Shown: in pieces, positions 1 to 7,227 of the stretch | Layout of the letters: each line of letters begins with the position of its first letter | How positions within the stretch are numbered: the stretch's first letter is position 1 | Origin: Pseudomonadota bacterium | GTDB lineage: Bacteria > Desulfobacterota > Anaeroferrophillalia > Anaeroferrophillales > Tharpellaceae | Direction of reading: 5' to 3' | DNA: 19,572 nucleotides | Assembly (NCBI GenBank): GCA_030641485.1 | Contig: DAOWHJ010000021.1 | Span: forward strand, 1-19,572 | Notes under the pieces: generated by a model | Seen by the model: the letters and a program-made list of their open reading frames with translations, nothing else | Told to the model about the DNA's origin: nothing | The model's database searches: none | Made by a program: the position numbers and the translations under genes

Positions 1-85
1 ATAGGTTGTTGGTGGCCTCTTGGTTGGTGTCTGATCAATTTAGCAAGGCCCGGGTTTCTGGATTTTAAGGGCATCACAAAATAGA

Positions 86-113
86 TTGCAGTTGAGCCAT
101 CTCCTGTTATAGG
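86..113 (+). promoter_or_regulatory. Possible sigma-70-like promoter of dctP
   Basis: A TTGCAG hexamer (86-91) lies 16 bp before TATAGG (108-113), about 35 bp upstream of the dctP start. The -35 match is poor (TTG only) and the -10 matches at TATA. The putative -10 runs into a GGCCCGGG palindrome (112-119) that also occurs at 47-54, which would suit an operator. The call is weak and rests on sequence alone. Confidence 0.22.
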
Positions 114-146
114 CCCGGGAAAACATAGTTTTTTGTGGAGAAGAAG

Positions 147-1178
147 ATGAAACAGAAGATTTTTACAACCTTATTTGTAGTTGCGATCATTTTTGGAGCT
201 GGGTTCTCTCTCACCGAACCGGCTGCTGCCGGACAGATCGAGTTAAGGTATGCCAATTTCCCTCCGGCGCCGACATTCCCTTGTGTTCAGATGGAGCGTT
301 GGGCAAAAGAGGTTGAAAAGCGCACAGATGGTAAAGTTAAAGTGAACACCTTTCCTGGAGGAACCCTTTTAGGGGCGAAAAATATGCTAGATGGGGTGGT
401 CTCAGGTATTGCTGATATCGGTTGTTTCTGCCCCCCATATTTGCCGGGACGTTTTCCATTGATGGAGGGTATTGATCTGCCAGCAAAATTCACCTGTGCT
501 ACAGCTGCAAGTGTAACTTTGTGGGATCTTTTTCAGAAATATCAGCCGCAATCATATTCTAAGGTTAAAGTTTTGACTATGTTTACTTGTGCACCGGCAA
601 ATATTATGTCTAAGGTGGCGGTGAAGAATTTTGCAGATCTTAAGAATCTGGAGATTAGGGGAACCGGAATTTCAGGTAGATACCTTGAGGCGCTGGGCGC
701 AATTCCGGTGGCAATGCCGATGTCAAGTGTGCCTGAATCACTGCAGAAAGGGGTTGTTAAGGGGCTTTTCTCATCGCTTGAAGTTATGAAAGATTTCAAG
801 TTTGCCGATCTCTGTGGTCATATAACAATTACTAACGGTCCGACGACCTCATTTGCCGTAGTGATGAATAAAGCGAAATGGAACTCTCTACCTGCCGATG
901 TTAAAAAAGTTTTCGATGATTTGAGTCGTGAACAAGCAATCTGGACTGGTCAGTACGAAGATCAGCATGTTACTGAAGCGATTGCTTGGTCGAAGTCTGA
1001 AAGAGGGGTTGGTGTCTACCATTTTCCCGATGCTGAAGCTCAGCAGATCAGCGGTAAAGTTCAATTTATGACCGATGATTATCTCAAGAAAACTGCGGCG
1101 GCAAAACTTCCCGGTAAAGAGTTTCTTGCCGACCGTGATGCTCTGCAAGCTAAATATGAAAAAGAGTATGGGAAGTAG
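147..1178 (+). CDS. dctP: TRAP transporter substrate-binding protein, DctP family
   Basis: Periplasmic solute-binding subunit of a tripartite ATP-independent periplasmic (TRAP) transporter; it captures an organic anion and hands it to the DctQM membrane complex. The 343-residue product starts with a Sec signal peptide: Lys at 2 and 4, a hydrophobic core at about 5-20, and a probable cleavage after the AAA preceding GQIELRYA. The mature part has the DctP-like order: a first beta strand ELRYANFPP, an ERWAKEVEKRTDGKVKV helix-strand, and an EIRGTG segment where TRAP proteins place their substrate-binding Arg. I chose ATG 147 over the in-frame GTG at 135 because GGAG at 137-140 sits 6 bases before it and the signal peptide then begins properly. 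It is the first gene of dctPQM. The substrate cannot be read from sequence; carboxylates are usual. Confidence 0.9.
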   Translation: MKQKIFTTLFVVAIIFGAGFSLTEPAAAGQIELRYANFPPAPTFPCVQMERWAKEVEKRTDGKVKVNTFPGGTLLGAKNMLDGVVSGIADIGCFCPPYLPGRFPLMEGIDLPAKFTCATAASVTLWDLFQKYQPQSYSKVKVLTMFTCAPANIMSKVAVKNFADLKNLEIRGTGISGRYLEALGAIPVAMPMSSVPESLQKGVVKGLFSSLEVMKDFKFADLCGHITITNGPTTSFAVVMNKAKWNSLPADVKKVFDDLSREQAIWTGQYEDQHVTEAIAWSKSERGVGVYHFPDAEAQQISGKVQFMTDDYLKKTAAAKLPGKEFLADRDALQAKYEKEYGK

Positions 1179-1208
1179 TCGCACTGTCTTTTAACTATAA
1201 TCTAATGC

Positions 1209-1253
1209 AAAAAAAGGACGGAATCTGTCGATTATTGATTCCGTCCTTTTTTT
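1209..1253 (+). terminator. Intrinsic terminator/attenuator between dctP and dctQ
   Basis: A perfect inverted repeat pairs 1209-1225 with 1237-1253 around an 11-base loop. The core is GGACGGAATC / GATTCCGTCC, flanked by seven A on the left and seven T on the right, so it could stop transcription on either strand. It begins 31 bases after the dctP stop and ends 15 bases before dctQ. The likely role is partial termination or 3'-end protection, giving more binding protein than membrane subunits. Confidence 0.88.
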
Positions 1254-1268
1254 GGAACTTAATTCTCT

Positions 1269-1799
1269 ATGAGCAGATTGGAAAAATTGATTGAACAGAT
1301 TAATCGTTTCTGTGTTTGGATAAGTGGCAGCGCTTTGATTCTGATGATGCTGCTGGGTTTCAGTAATGTTCTTTCACGATCATTCTGGAGACCGATCAAA
1401 GGCACTTTTGAGATTATTGGTTTTACGGGAGCTCTCTGTACGGCAATGGCTTTGGGTTTTGCTCAGATACGCAAAAATCATGTCGGGGTAGATATCATCA
1501 CCAGTAAGTACAGTAAACGCTGGCGCCAAATCACTGAGGTAATAAGCTATCTGATTACAGCTCCATTTTTAGTGATTATCTCATGGCAGGTTGCAGCTTG
1601 GGGCGTGACAATTATGCAGAGTGGTGAGACCTCGGAGACCTTGCGGATTGCCTACTACCCCTTCGTTTATGGGGTCGCTTTAGGGTTTCTTTTTTTGGCA
1701 ATGATTTCGTTTTTGGACCTTTTTAAGGCCTGTAGAGAGATGTTTAACGTTGCCGCTAATCCTGAAACTTTATCTCCAGTTACAAAAGGTGAGCAATGA
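1269..1799 (+). CDS. dctQ: TRAP transporter small permease, DctQ family
   Basis: Small inner-membrane subunit of the TRAP transporter, which pairs with DctM and docks the binding protein. At 176 residues it has the usual DctQ length and about four hydrophobic segments (roughly residues 15-38, 50-66, 88-110 and 130-152). The WRPIKGTFEIIGFTGAL stretch and the following charged AQIRKNHVGVDI segment are typical of the family. The start ATG at 1269 has only a weak ribosome site (GGAA at 1254-1257), directly after the T-tract of the dctP terminator. Its stop overlaps the dctM start by four bases (ATGA, 1796-1799), so the two membrane subunits are translationally coupled. Confidence 0.88.
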   Translation: MSRLEKLIEQINRFCVWISGSALILMMLLGFSNVLSRSFWRPIKGTFEIIGFTGALCTAMALGFAQIRKNHVGVDIITSKYSKRWRQITEVISYLITAPFLVIISWQVAAWGVTIMQSGETSETLRIAYYPFVYGVALGFLFLAMISFLDLFKACREMFNVAANPETLSPVTKGEQ

Positions 1800-3100
1800 G
1801 TCCTGAGTTGATCGGCCTTTCCGGCATCTTCATTTTGTTGGCGACAATGTTTTTTCTCCAGATTCCAGTAGGCTTTGCGATGGCGTTAGTCGGTTTTCTG
1901 GGGCTCGGTTATGTCACCTCGATTGATGCAGCGTTGATGATGATCGGTACTGAGTTGTGGACGACTTTTTCATCTTACGGTCTGACCATTATTCCATTGT
2001 TTATATTTATGGGACTGATCTGTTTTCACTCTGATGTTAACACCAAGCTCTATAATGCTGCCTATAATTGGTTAGGTGCGACCCGGGGTGGATTGGCGAT
2101 GGCGACAGTTATGGCCTGTGCCGGTTTCGCTGCAATCAGCGGCTCAAATACGGCCACTGCCGCAACTATGACCTCGGTCGCTCTGCCGGAGATGAAACGT
2201 TTTAAATATCATCCGATCCTGATTACGGGCTCGATTGCCGCTGGATCAACCCTTGGGGTCGTGATTCCTCCGAGCATTGTTCTGGTAGTTTTTGGAATCT
2301 ATACCGGTCAATCGATTACCAAGCTCTTTTTTGGCAGTATTATTCCCGGAGTAATTCTGGCAGGCTTAATGATGCTTACTATCTATTTGATCTGTTTGCG
2401 TCATAAGGAGTGGGGACCGGCTGGTCCAAAAACCACTTTTAAAGAAAAGATTATATCTCTGAAGGGGGCTGGGGAGATGTTGGTTCTCTTTGCTCTAGTG
2501 ATGGGTGGTCTCTTTGTCGGTTTTTTTACGCCCAGCGAAGCTGGGGCTGTGGGTTCATTTTTCGCCCTCTTGATCAGTTTCATTCGTCAAACTTTGAGTC
2601 GCGATGGTTTCTCATCGGCAATTAAGGATACACTTAGAATCTCCAGTTTTATTGTGATGATTATCGGTGGTGCGGTTATCTTCGGCCGTTTTCTGGCGAT
2701 TACCAGGCTTCCTTACGCCATTGCGGAGTGGGCGATCACATTGCAGGTTCCAAGTTTTGTGATTCTCTGGTTGATGATTATCGTCTTTATTATCGGTGGA
2801 GCTATTATGGATGCTCTAGGACTGCTCTTGATTACTATCCCTATCTTTTATCCGCTTGCGCTTAAACTTAACTACGACCCGATATGGTTTGGGGTGATGT
2901 TGACCATCGTAACGACTATGGGAGCTATAACCCCACCTGTCGGGGTTAACGCATACGTTGTTGCCGGAATGTCGGAGGATATATCTCTGAATACTGTATT
3001 TAAAGGGGTTGCTTACTTTTTGCCAACCTACTTGATTTGTATCATCTTGCTCGAACTCTTCCCATCTCTAGTGCTTTTTTTAGCCGGGGCTGTGAATTGA
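1796..3100 (+). CDS. dctM: TRAP transporter large permease, DctM family
   Basis: Large membrane subunit that carries the ion-coupled transport path of the TRAP system. The 434-residue product has the family length and is almost wholly hydrophobic, with many membrane segments. Typical DctM stretches are present: the N-terminal IPVGFAMALVGFLGL, the GGLAMATVMACAGFAAISGSN re-entrant region, IAAGSTLGVVIPPSI, and near the C terminus TTMGAITPPVGVNAYVVAG. The Gly/Ser/Asn-rich loops are where the family binds sodium and substrate. AAAGGTG at 1784-1790 gives a good ribosome site inside the end of dctQ, and the ATGA overlap supports this start. Membership is very clear; the substrate is unknown. Confidence 0.93.
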   Translation: MSPELIGLSGIFILLATMFFLQIPVGFAMALVGFLGLGYVTSIDAALMMIGTELWTTFSSYGLTIIPLFIFMGLICFHSDVNTKLYNAAYNWLGATRGGLAMATVMACAGFAAISGSNTATAATMTSVALPEMKRFKYHPILITGSIAAGSTLGVVIPPSIVLVVFGIYTGQSITKLFFGSIIPGVILAGLMMLTIYLICLRHKEWGPAGPKTTFKEKIISLKGAGEMLVLFALVMGGLFVGFFTPSEAGAVGSFFALLISFIRQTLSRDGFSSAIKDTLRISSFIVMIIGGAVIFGRFLAITRLPYAIAEWAITLQVPSFVILWLMIIVFIIGGAIMDALGLLLITIPIFYPLALKLNYDPIWFGVMLTIVTTMGAITPPVGVNAYVVAGMSEDISLNTVFKGVAYFLPTYLICIILLELFPSLVLFLAGAVN

Positions 3101-3129
3101 TATCGGTTATGAAATTATGCATTTTACCG

Positions 3130-3142
3130 TGTCTAAATGACA
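3130..3142. promoter_or_regulatory. Possible GntR-type operator upstream of the regulator gene
   Basis: TGTCTAAATGACA is an imperfect palindrome with TGTC/GACA arms, 27 bases before the regulator start. Its size and half-site style fit operators of FadR-type GntR proteins, which often autoregulate. A partly similar GTGTCTGATCAAT occurs near 28-40, upstream of dctP. The arms are short, so chance is quite possible. Confidence 0.2.
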
Positions 3143-3169
3143 ATAGCTCGACAATATTTAAAGTAGACT

Positions 3170-3823
3170 ATGACAATTAGAAAAAAAGAGCTCATCTATG
3201 AGAATCTAAAGGAACAGATTCTCTCACTCAAGACGCGGCCGGACACTATTCTTAAGGAGGAGGATGTCGCTAGAAAATATGGTGTCAGCCGGTCACCGGT
3301 GCATGATGCGTTGCAGCAGTTGAAACTGGAGGGTTTTCTTGAGCAGGTTAAAAAGGTCGGCTATGTTGTCAAACCTTTAAGTCTAAGTGATTTGAAGGAA
3401 ATTATTCAGGTACGCAGTGTTCTTGAAGGGTATGCCGCCAGTTTGACAACTATAAATCGTGATGAGAAAGTATTTGCCCGATTAGAGAAAATCAACCAGA
3501 AAGCGCACATCTATCTTAAAGAGAATGATTTAGAGGGTTTTTTTAATAATAGTTGTGATTTTCATGATGTTATCTATCAAGGGAGTAAAAACCAGCGAGT
3601 CAATCACTTGATTGACTCGCTCCGTGATGATTTTATGAGATACCGGCGAATCTGGCTCAAGATTCCCGAAATGCCAAAAGTGCAGATCAAAGATCACGAA
3701 GAGATGCTCAGCGCTATGACCCGCGGAGATGAGGCCCTGGTCGAGAAGTTGGTACGTGAGCATGTCATCTTTGGGGGAAAGATTTTACTGGAATATATCG
3801 AGATGGAGAGAGTGGAGAAGTGA
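3170..3823 (+). CDS. GntR-family transcriptional regulator with FCD ligand domain
   Basis: DNA-binding regulator, probably of the adjacent dctPQM transporter. The N-terminal winged helix-turn-helix (about residues 5-70) shows the GntR signature: LKEEDVARKYGVSRSPVHDALQQL, then the wing VKKVGYVVKP. The C-terminal all-helical FCD domain (about 75-205) carries the expected metal- or ligand-binding histidines in FHDVIY (H132), DHEEML (H176) and REHV (H198). Its 217-residue length is normal. It follows dctM by 69 bp on the same strand, a common arrangement in which the regulator senses the transported carboxylate or a derivative. No strong ribosome site precedes ATG 3170. Family is clear; the ligand and whether it represses or activates are not. 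Confidence 0.9.
   Translation: MTIRKKELIYENLKEQILSLKTRPDTILKEEDVARKYGVSRSPVHDALQQLKLEGFLEQVKKVGYVVKPLSLSDLKEIIQVRSVLEGYAASLTTINRDEKVFARLEKINQKAHIYLKENDLEGFFNNSCDFHDVIYQGSKNQRVNHLIDSLRDDFMRYRRIWLKIPEMPKVQIKDHEEMLSAMTRGDEALVEKLVREHVIFGGKILLEYIEMERVEK
3594..3621. repeat. Perfect palindrome inside the GntR regulator gene
   Basis: AGCGAGTCAATCA (3594-3606) and TGATTGACTCGCT (3609-3621) are perfect reverse complements separated by CT. The 28 bp lie in the coding frame at about residues 142-151 (around RVNHLIDSL). No T-tract follows, so it is not a classical terminator. Confidence 0.85.
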
Positions 3824-3975
3824 TCTGTAAGTTTTTAATTGAGTTGTAAAAGTTAAGCACTTATTGGACTGTTGAGCCCTTCGGGTTAAAGCTGGTTTTA
3901 GCCACTTGGTCTGTCAACTTAAGTTTGGTATTCTTACCCAGCCCAAAAATTTGTTTTGGTCTTTTATCGTATTGC

Positions 3976-4004
3976 TTGACAAATCTGCTGTTAGCACTAT
4001 ATTA
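3976..4004 (+). promoter_or_regulatory. Sigma-70-type promoter of the sulfur-transport/kinase unit
   Basis: A consensus TTGACA (3976-3981) is followed after 16 bp by TATATT (3998-4003), or after 18 bp by TATTAA. Transcription would start near 4010, leaving a leader of about 55 bases before the permease ATG at 4067. The rest of 3824-4066 shows no gene, only weak hairpin potential such as AGCCC-TTC-GGGTT near 3876. This is the best promoter match in the window. Confidence 0.6.
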
Positions 4005-4066
4005 ATAGCTTATGTGAAATTAAGCATTAAGCGATCTGGGTTAAGTGTTGATTCGTAGGTTACCTC

Positions 4067-5182
4067 ATGTCTTCAGCTATTTTGATTGTCGCTGGAATTT
4101 GCCTGCTTGTAGGTCTCGCCGCCGGTTTTTTGATGCATCGTTCAGATTACTGTATGGCCGGGATGTTTCGGGATCTTTTCCTCTTTCGTTCGACTCTGAT
4201 GTTGCGTACTCTGCTGCTCTTGATTATTACCTCGATGGTTCTATTCGAAGGAGCACATTTATGTGGACTTCTGCCTTTTTACCCCTATCCTCTTTTAGGT
4301 TCTGTTTCTGGAGCAAACATTATCGGCGGTTTTCTTTTTGGTATCGGCATGGTCTTGGCGGGGGGGTGTGTTGTTGGTACTCTCTATAAAATGGGGGCTG
4401 GTAGTGTTCTTAGCATGGTGGCCTTCATTGGACTCCTAGTTGGTAGCGGATTCTATGCTGAAATCCATCCATTTTGGTCGATTCTGGCTAAAAAAACAGC
4501 AATCTTAAAAGGTGTTATTACTCTACCGCAGTTATTTAGTGTTGAACCCGGTTGGATTATTTGGCCAACTGTTTTAATAAGCATATTTTTTTTCTTGAAA
4601 TGGTTAAAGCAGGGACTCTGGCTGAGAAAGGCTTATGCAGAGGGCTATCTTCAGCCATGGCGTGTGGCTGTCGGTTTGTCAGTAGTCAACGTTGTCAGCT
4701 ACATCGGGGTTGGTATGCCAATGGGCATTACCACTACGTACGCAAAAATTGCCGGTTATTTTGAAAACTTGCTCTGGCCTGAACACCTTGCTTCATTAAG
4801 CTATTTTAGGGCGGTACCGCTTAATGCCAGGCTTTCTTGGTTAGATCTCCAATTAGTAGGGGGAGCCGCTCCCAAGATTGATGCAGTTGCGTATATTCAG
4901 GGGCCGGTTATTATCGGGATTGTTTTAGGGTCTGCCATTTCGGCCATTATGTTACGTGAATTACAGTTTCATTGGCGGCTCCCATTGCGTCAGTATCTCA
5001 GTGTTTTTATTGGTGGCATTGTGATGGCGTTAGCCTCCCGTATGGCGCCTGCCTGTAATGTCTGGCACCTGATGGGTGGACTTCCGATTTTAGCTCTGCA
5101 AAGTATTGTTTTTCTTGTCGGCCTGTTTGGTGGAGCCTGGGTCGGCGGTTGTCTGTTGACGGCATTTGTAATGAAAGCGTAA
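4067..5182 (+). CDS. YeeE/YedE-family sulfur-species permease (TsuA-like)
   Basis: Polytopic inner-membrane protein of 371 residues in the YeeE/YedE (sulphur transport) family, whose characterised member TsuA imports thiosulfate with a TusA-like partner. It has two repeats, each with a Gly-rich cysteine loop: HRSDYCMAGMFRD (C29), FGIGMVLAGGCVVGTLYKMGAG (C101) and RMAPACNVWHLMGGLP (C330). These three cysteines appear to match those lining the TsuA path; that correspondence is inferred from motif context. Other cysteines are C12, C66 and C362. The ribosome site is weak (AGGT about 7 bases before the ATG). It is followed after 12 bp by a TusA-like gene, the usual pairing. Thiosulfate, another sulfane-sulfur compound, or a selenium species are all possible substrates. 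Confidence 0.85.
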   Translation: MSSAILIVAGICLLVGLAAGFLMHRSDYCMAGMFRDLFLFRSTLMLRTLLLLIITSMVLFEGAHLCGLLPFYPYPLLGSVSGANIIGGFLFGIGMVLAGGCVVGTLYKMGAGSVLSMVAFIGLLVGSGFYAEIHPFWSILAKKTAILKGVITLPQLFSVEPGWIIWPTVLISIFFFLKWLKQGLWLRKAYAEGYLQPWRVAVGLSVVNVVSYIGVGMPMGITTTYAKIAGYFENLLWPEHLASLSYFRAVPLNARLSWLDLQLVGGAAPKIDAVAYIQGPVIIGIVLGSAISAIMLRELQFHWRLPLRQYLSVFIGGIVMALASRMAPACNVWHLMGGLPILALQSIVFLVGLFGGAWVGGCLLTAFVMKA

Positions 5183-5194
5183 GAAGGTGAAGTA

Positions 5195-5443
5195 ATGAAA
5201 AGTGAGTCGATGACAGTTGTTGAATTTGATATCCGGGGGCAGATATGTCCTTCGTCATTGCTTATCACTTTGCGGGAAATCAATGTTCGGCAAAAAAATA
5301 TTAGAAGTGGTGCTCAGCAGATTGTAATTTTGACCGATAATCGTGATGCGACCATCACAGTTCCTGATGCGCTGAGCAATATGGGGTATGTGGTGTCCGT
5401 TGAGAAGAAGCATAACTATTATGTTATCGAGGTTAAAGTTTGA
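5195..5443 (+). CDS. TusA-like sulfur-carrier protein (TsuB-like)
   Basis: Small cytoplasmic protein (82 residues) with the TusA/SirA fold, expected to accept or relay sulfur on a single cysteine. The motif region is DIRGQICPSSLLITLREIN, with the active Cys at residue 18. The usual CPxP is CPSS here, so the second proline is missing. The rest follows the family: a long helix after the cysteine, the strand IVILTDNRDATITVPD, then MGYVVSVEKK and a final strand. AGAAGG at 5183-5187 lies 7 bases before ATG. It sits between the permease and a hybrid kinase, whose ATG overlaps its stop (TGATG). The likely role is to take sulfur from the permease and pass it on; a direct role in signalling is speculation. 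Confidence 0.85.
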   Translation: MKSESMTVVEFDIRGQICPSSLLITLREINVRQKNIRSGAQQIVILTDNRDATITVPDALSNMGYVVSVEKKHNYYVIEVKV

Positions 5444-7227
5444 TGAGTTCACAACCCGATCCAGCATTTGAGTTTGCCGGTTCATCGACAAGTCGGGAAA
5501 CCCTGCTTGCGGAAATAAATCGTCTTCATGCTGAAAACGTTGAATTAAAGCAGCAACAACAGCAGGTCTTTCTTTATATTCGTCAGAAAGTAGATCAAAT
5601 GTTGGGGGTTATTGGTACGATACCCCTGAAACCCGAGGAACTTGATGATGAAACCTTAATTGAACTTGACCCTATCGGAATTATCAGCAACTCTTTTGCT
5701 CAGATTGTTGAACACCTGCATGAGACCAACGAGGAATTACAAATTACCCACGATGAATTACAGGCAATATTTGACTCAGCACCCATTGGAATCATCGTGC
5801 TTGATGTAAAGCTTCAGATTCTTACCTGTAATCAGAATGCGGAAAAATATCTGATGCAGGAGTGTACTGATGTAATTGGGCAAAAATGTCACAAAGCTAT
5901 ATGTCAAAAAGAAAGTTTTCCAGATGACTGTATTTGCCTGAGTGTACTACGGGGAGGGGCTACCTGTCAAAAGCGGGGATGGCTCATTAAGGATCGCTAT
6001 TACGATGTTATCGGGACCCCGCTTTTGAATGTTGGTGGAGAAGTTAGTAGTGTGGTTTTGGTTTACGTCGATGTGACAACACAGCGACGTCTGGGGCAGG
6101 AGATGGCCCGTACGTTGAAACTTGAATCATTAGGTCTGTTGGCTGGCGGATTGGCCCATGATTTCAATAATTCTTTAGCCGCCATTCTTCAGAATGTAAC
6201 TCTGGCCAGGCTCCACTCCGATCCTGTTGGTAAGGTCAAAAATTGGTTAGAAAAAACCGAAAATGCGGCATTTAAAGCCCAGCATTTAACTAAGCAGCTC
6301 TTGACCTTTGCCAAAGGAGGAATGCCCGTTGTTCAGGAAGTGGCAATTGATAAACTTGTTCGAGAAACGGCCTCATTTGCGCTTTCCGGTTCCAATGTTC
6401 AATGTGTTTTTTCGATTCCTCAAGATCTTTGGCCGACAAGAGTTGATCCCGGTCAGATTGATCAGGTTGTTCGGAACTTGATTATCAATGGGGATCAGGC
6501 TATGCCTGAAGGAGGGAAAATTGAAGTTACGTGTCGGAATCGTTTCTTTACGGAAAATGATCTTCTTGCGATTTTGCCAGGAAATTATGTCGCTCTTACA
6601 ATAAGTGACAATGGATTTGGGATTTCGCCGGAAAACCTGGATAAAATTTTTGACCCGTATTTCACTACCAAAGAGGAAGGTAACGGTCTTGGTCTGGCAA
6701 TCTCTCATGCGATTATCAGCAAGCACCAAGGCAATATTGTGGTTAAATCCGAATTAGGTGTTGGTACCAGTTTTGAAATCTTCCTTCCGGCGATAGATCC
6801 GACAGCATCTGAAACGGTTGAGCCTTCCGGGGCGCAGCTTCCGGCTGGTTCGGGTCGAATTCTAGTTATGGATGATGAAGAGATGGTATGTGAAGCCACG
6901 GCCGATCTTTTGGATTTTCTTGGCTATAGTATTTCTACAGCTGCTGATGGCCGGGAAGCGCTGCGGTTGTATCAGGAGGCTCTCGACCGACAAGAACCAA
7001 TCGACATCGTCATTCTTGACCTGACGGTCCCTGGCGGTATGGGTGGTGAAGAGTGTCTGCGAGAGCTGCGACGGTTAGACCCTGATGTGGTTGGGATTGC
7101 GACTAGCGGGTACTGCAATAATCCGGTAATGTCAAACTATTTGGATTATGGTTTCAAGGGGGTGTTGCCCAAGCCCTGTAAGGTTGAAAAAATGGCTCAA
7201 CTTATCGAAGAGCTGCTTAAAAAATGA
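5443..7227 (+). CDS. PAS-domain hybrid sensor histidine kinase with C-terminal receiver
   Basis: Cytoplasmic two-component hybrid kinase, 594 residues, with no membrane segment or signal peptide. In order: a coiled-coil-like N-terminus (about 22-45, Gln-rich), a second helical linker (83-107), a PAS domain (about 105-212), the phosphoacceptor box GGLAHDFNN with His239, the ATPase N box (QVVRNLIINGDQAM), G1 (ISDNGFGIS) and G2 (NGLGLAIS), then a receiver from about 472 with acidic DDEE, phospho-Asp526 in VILDLTVPG and Lys in LPKP. The PAS domain holds seven cysteines between residues 129 and 175. I chose ATG 5443, overlapping the TusA stop, over TTG 5440. No HPt or DNA-binding partner is encoded nearby. 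Co-location suggests sensing linked to sulfur import; the signal is unknown. Confidence 0.9.
   Translation: MSSQPDPAFEFAGSSTSRETLLAEINRLHAENVELKQQQQQVFLYIRQKVDQMLGVIGTIPLKPEELDDETLIELDPIGIISNSFAQIVEHLHETNEELQITHDELQAIFDSAPIGIIVLDVKLQILTCNQNAEKYLMQECTDVIGQKCHKAICQKESFPDDCICLSVLRGGATCQKRGWLIKDRYYDVIGTPLLNVGGEVSSVVLVYVDVTTQRRLGQEMARTLKLESLGLLAGGLAHDFNNSLAAILQNVTLARLHSDPVGKVKNWLEKTENAAFKAQHLTKQLLTFAKGGMPVVQEVAIDKLVRETASFALSGSNVQCVFSIPQDLWPTRVDPGQIDQVVRNLIINGDQAMPEGGKIEVTCRNRFFTENDLLAILPGNYVALTISDNGFGISPENLDKIFDPYFTTKEEGNGLGLAISHAIISKHQGNIVVKSELGVGTSFEIFLPAIDPTASETVEPSGAQLPAGSGRILVMDDEEMVCEATADLLDFLGYSISTAADGREALRLYQEALDRQEPIDIVILDLTVPGGMGGEECLRELRRLDPDVVGIATSGYCNNPVMSNYLDYGFKGVLPKPCKVEKMAQLIEELLKK

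Noticed and set aside
135..146. GTG 135 as dctP start
   Set aside because: ATG 147 has a well-spaced GGAG and gives a normal signal peptide; GTG 135 would overlap that ribosome site.
3840..3925. Terminator after the GntR gene
   Set aside because: Only short imperfect stems (AGCCC-TTC-GGGTT) without a T-tract.
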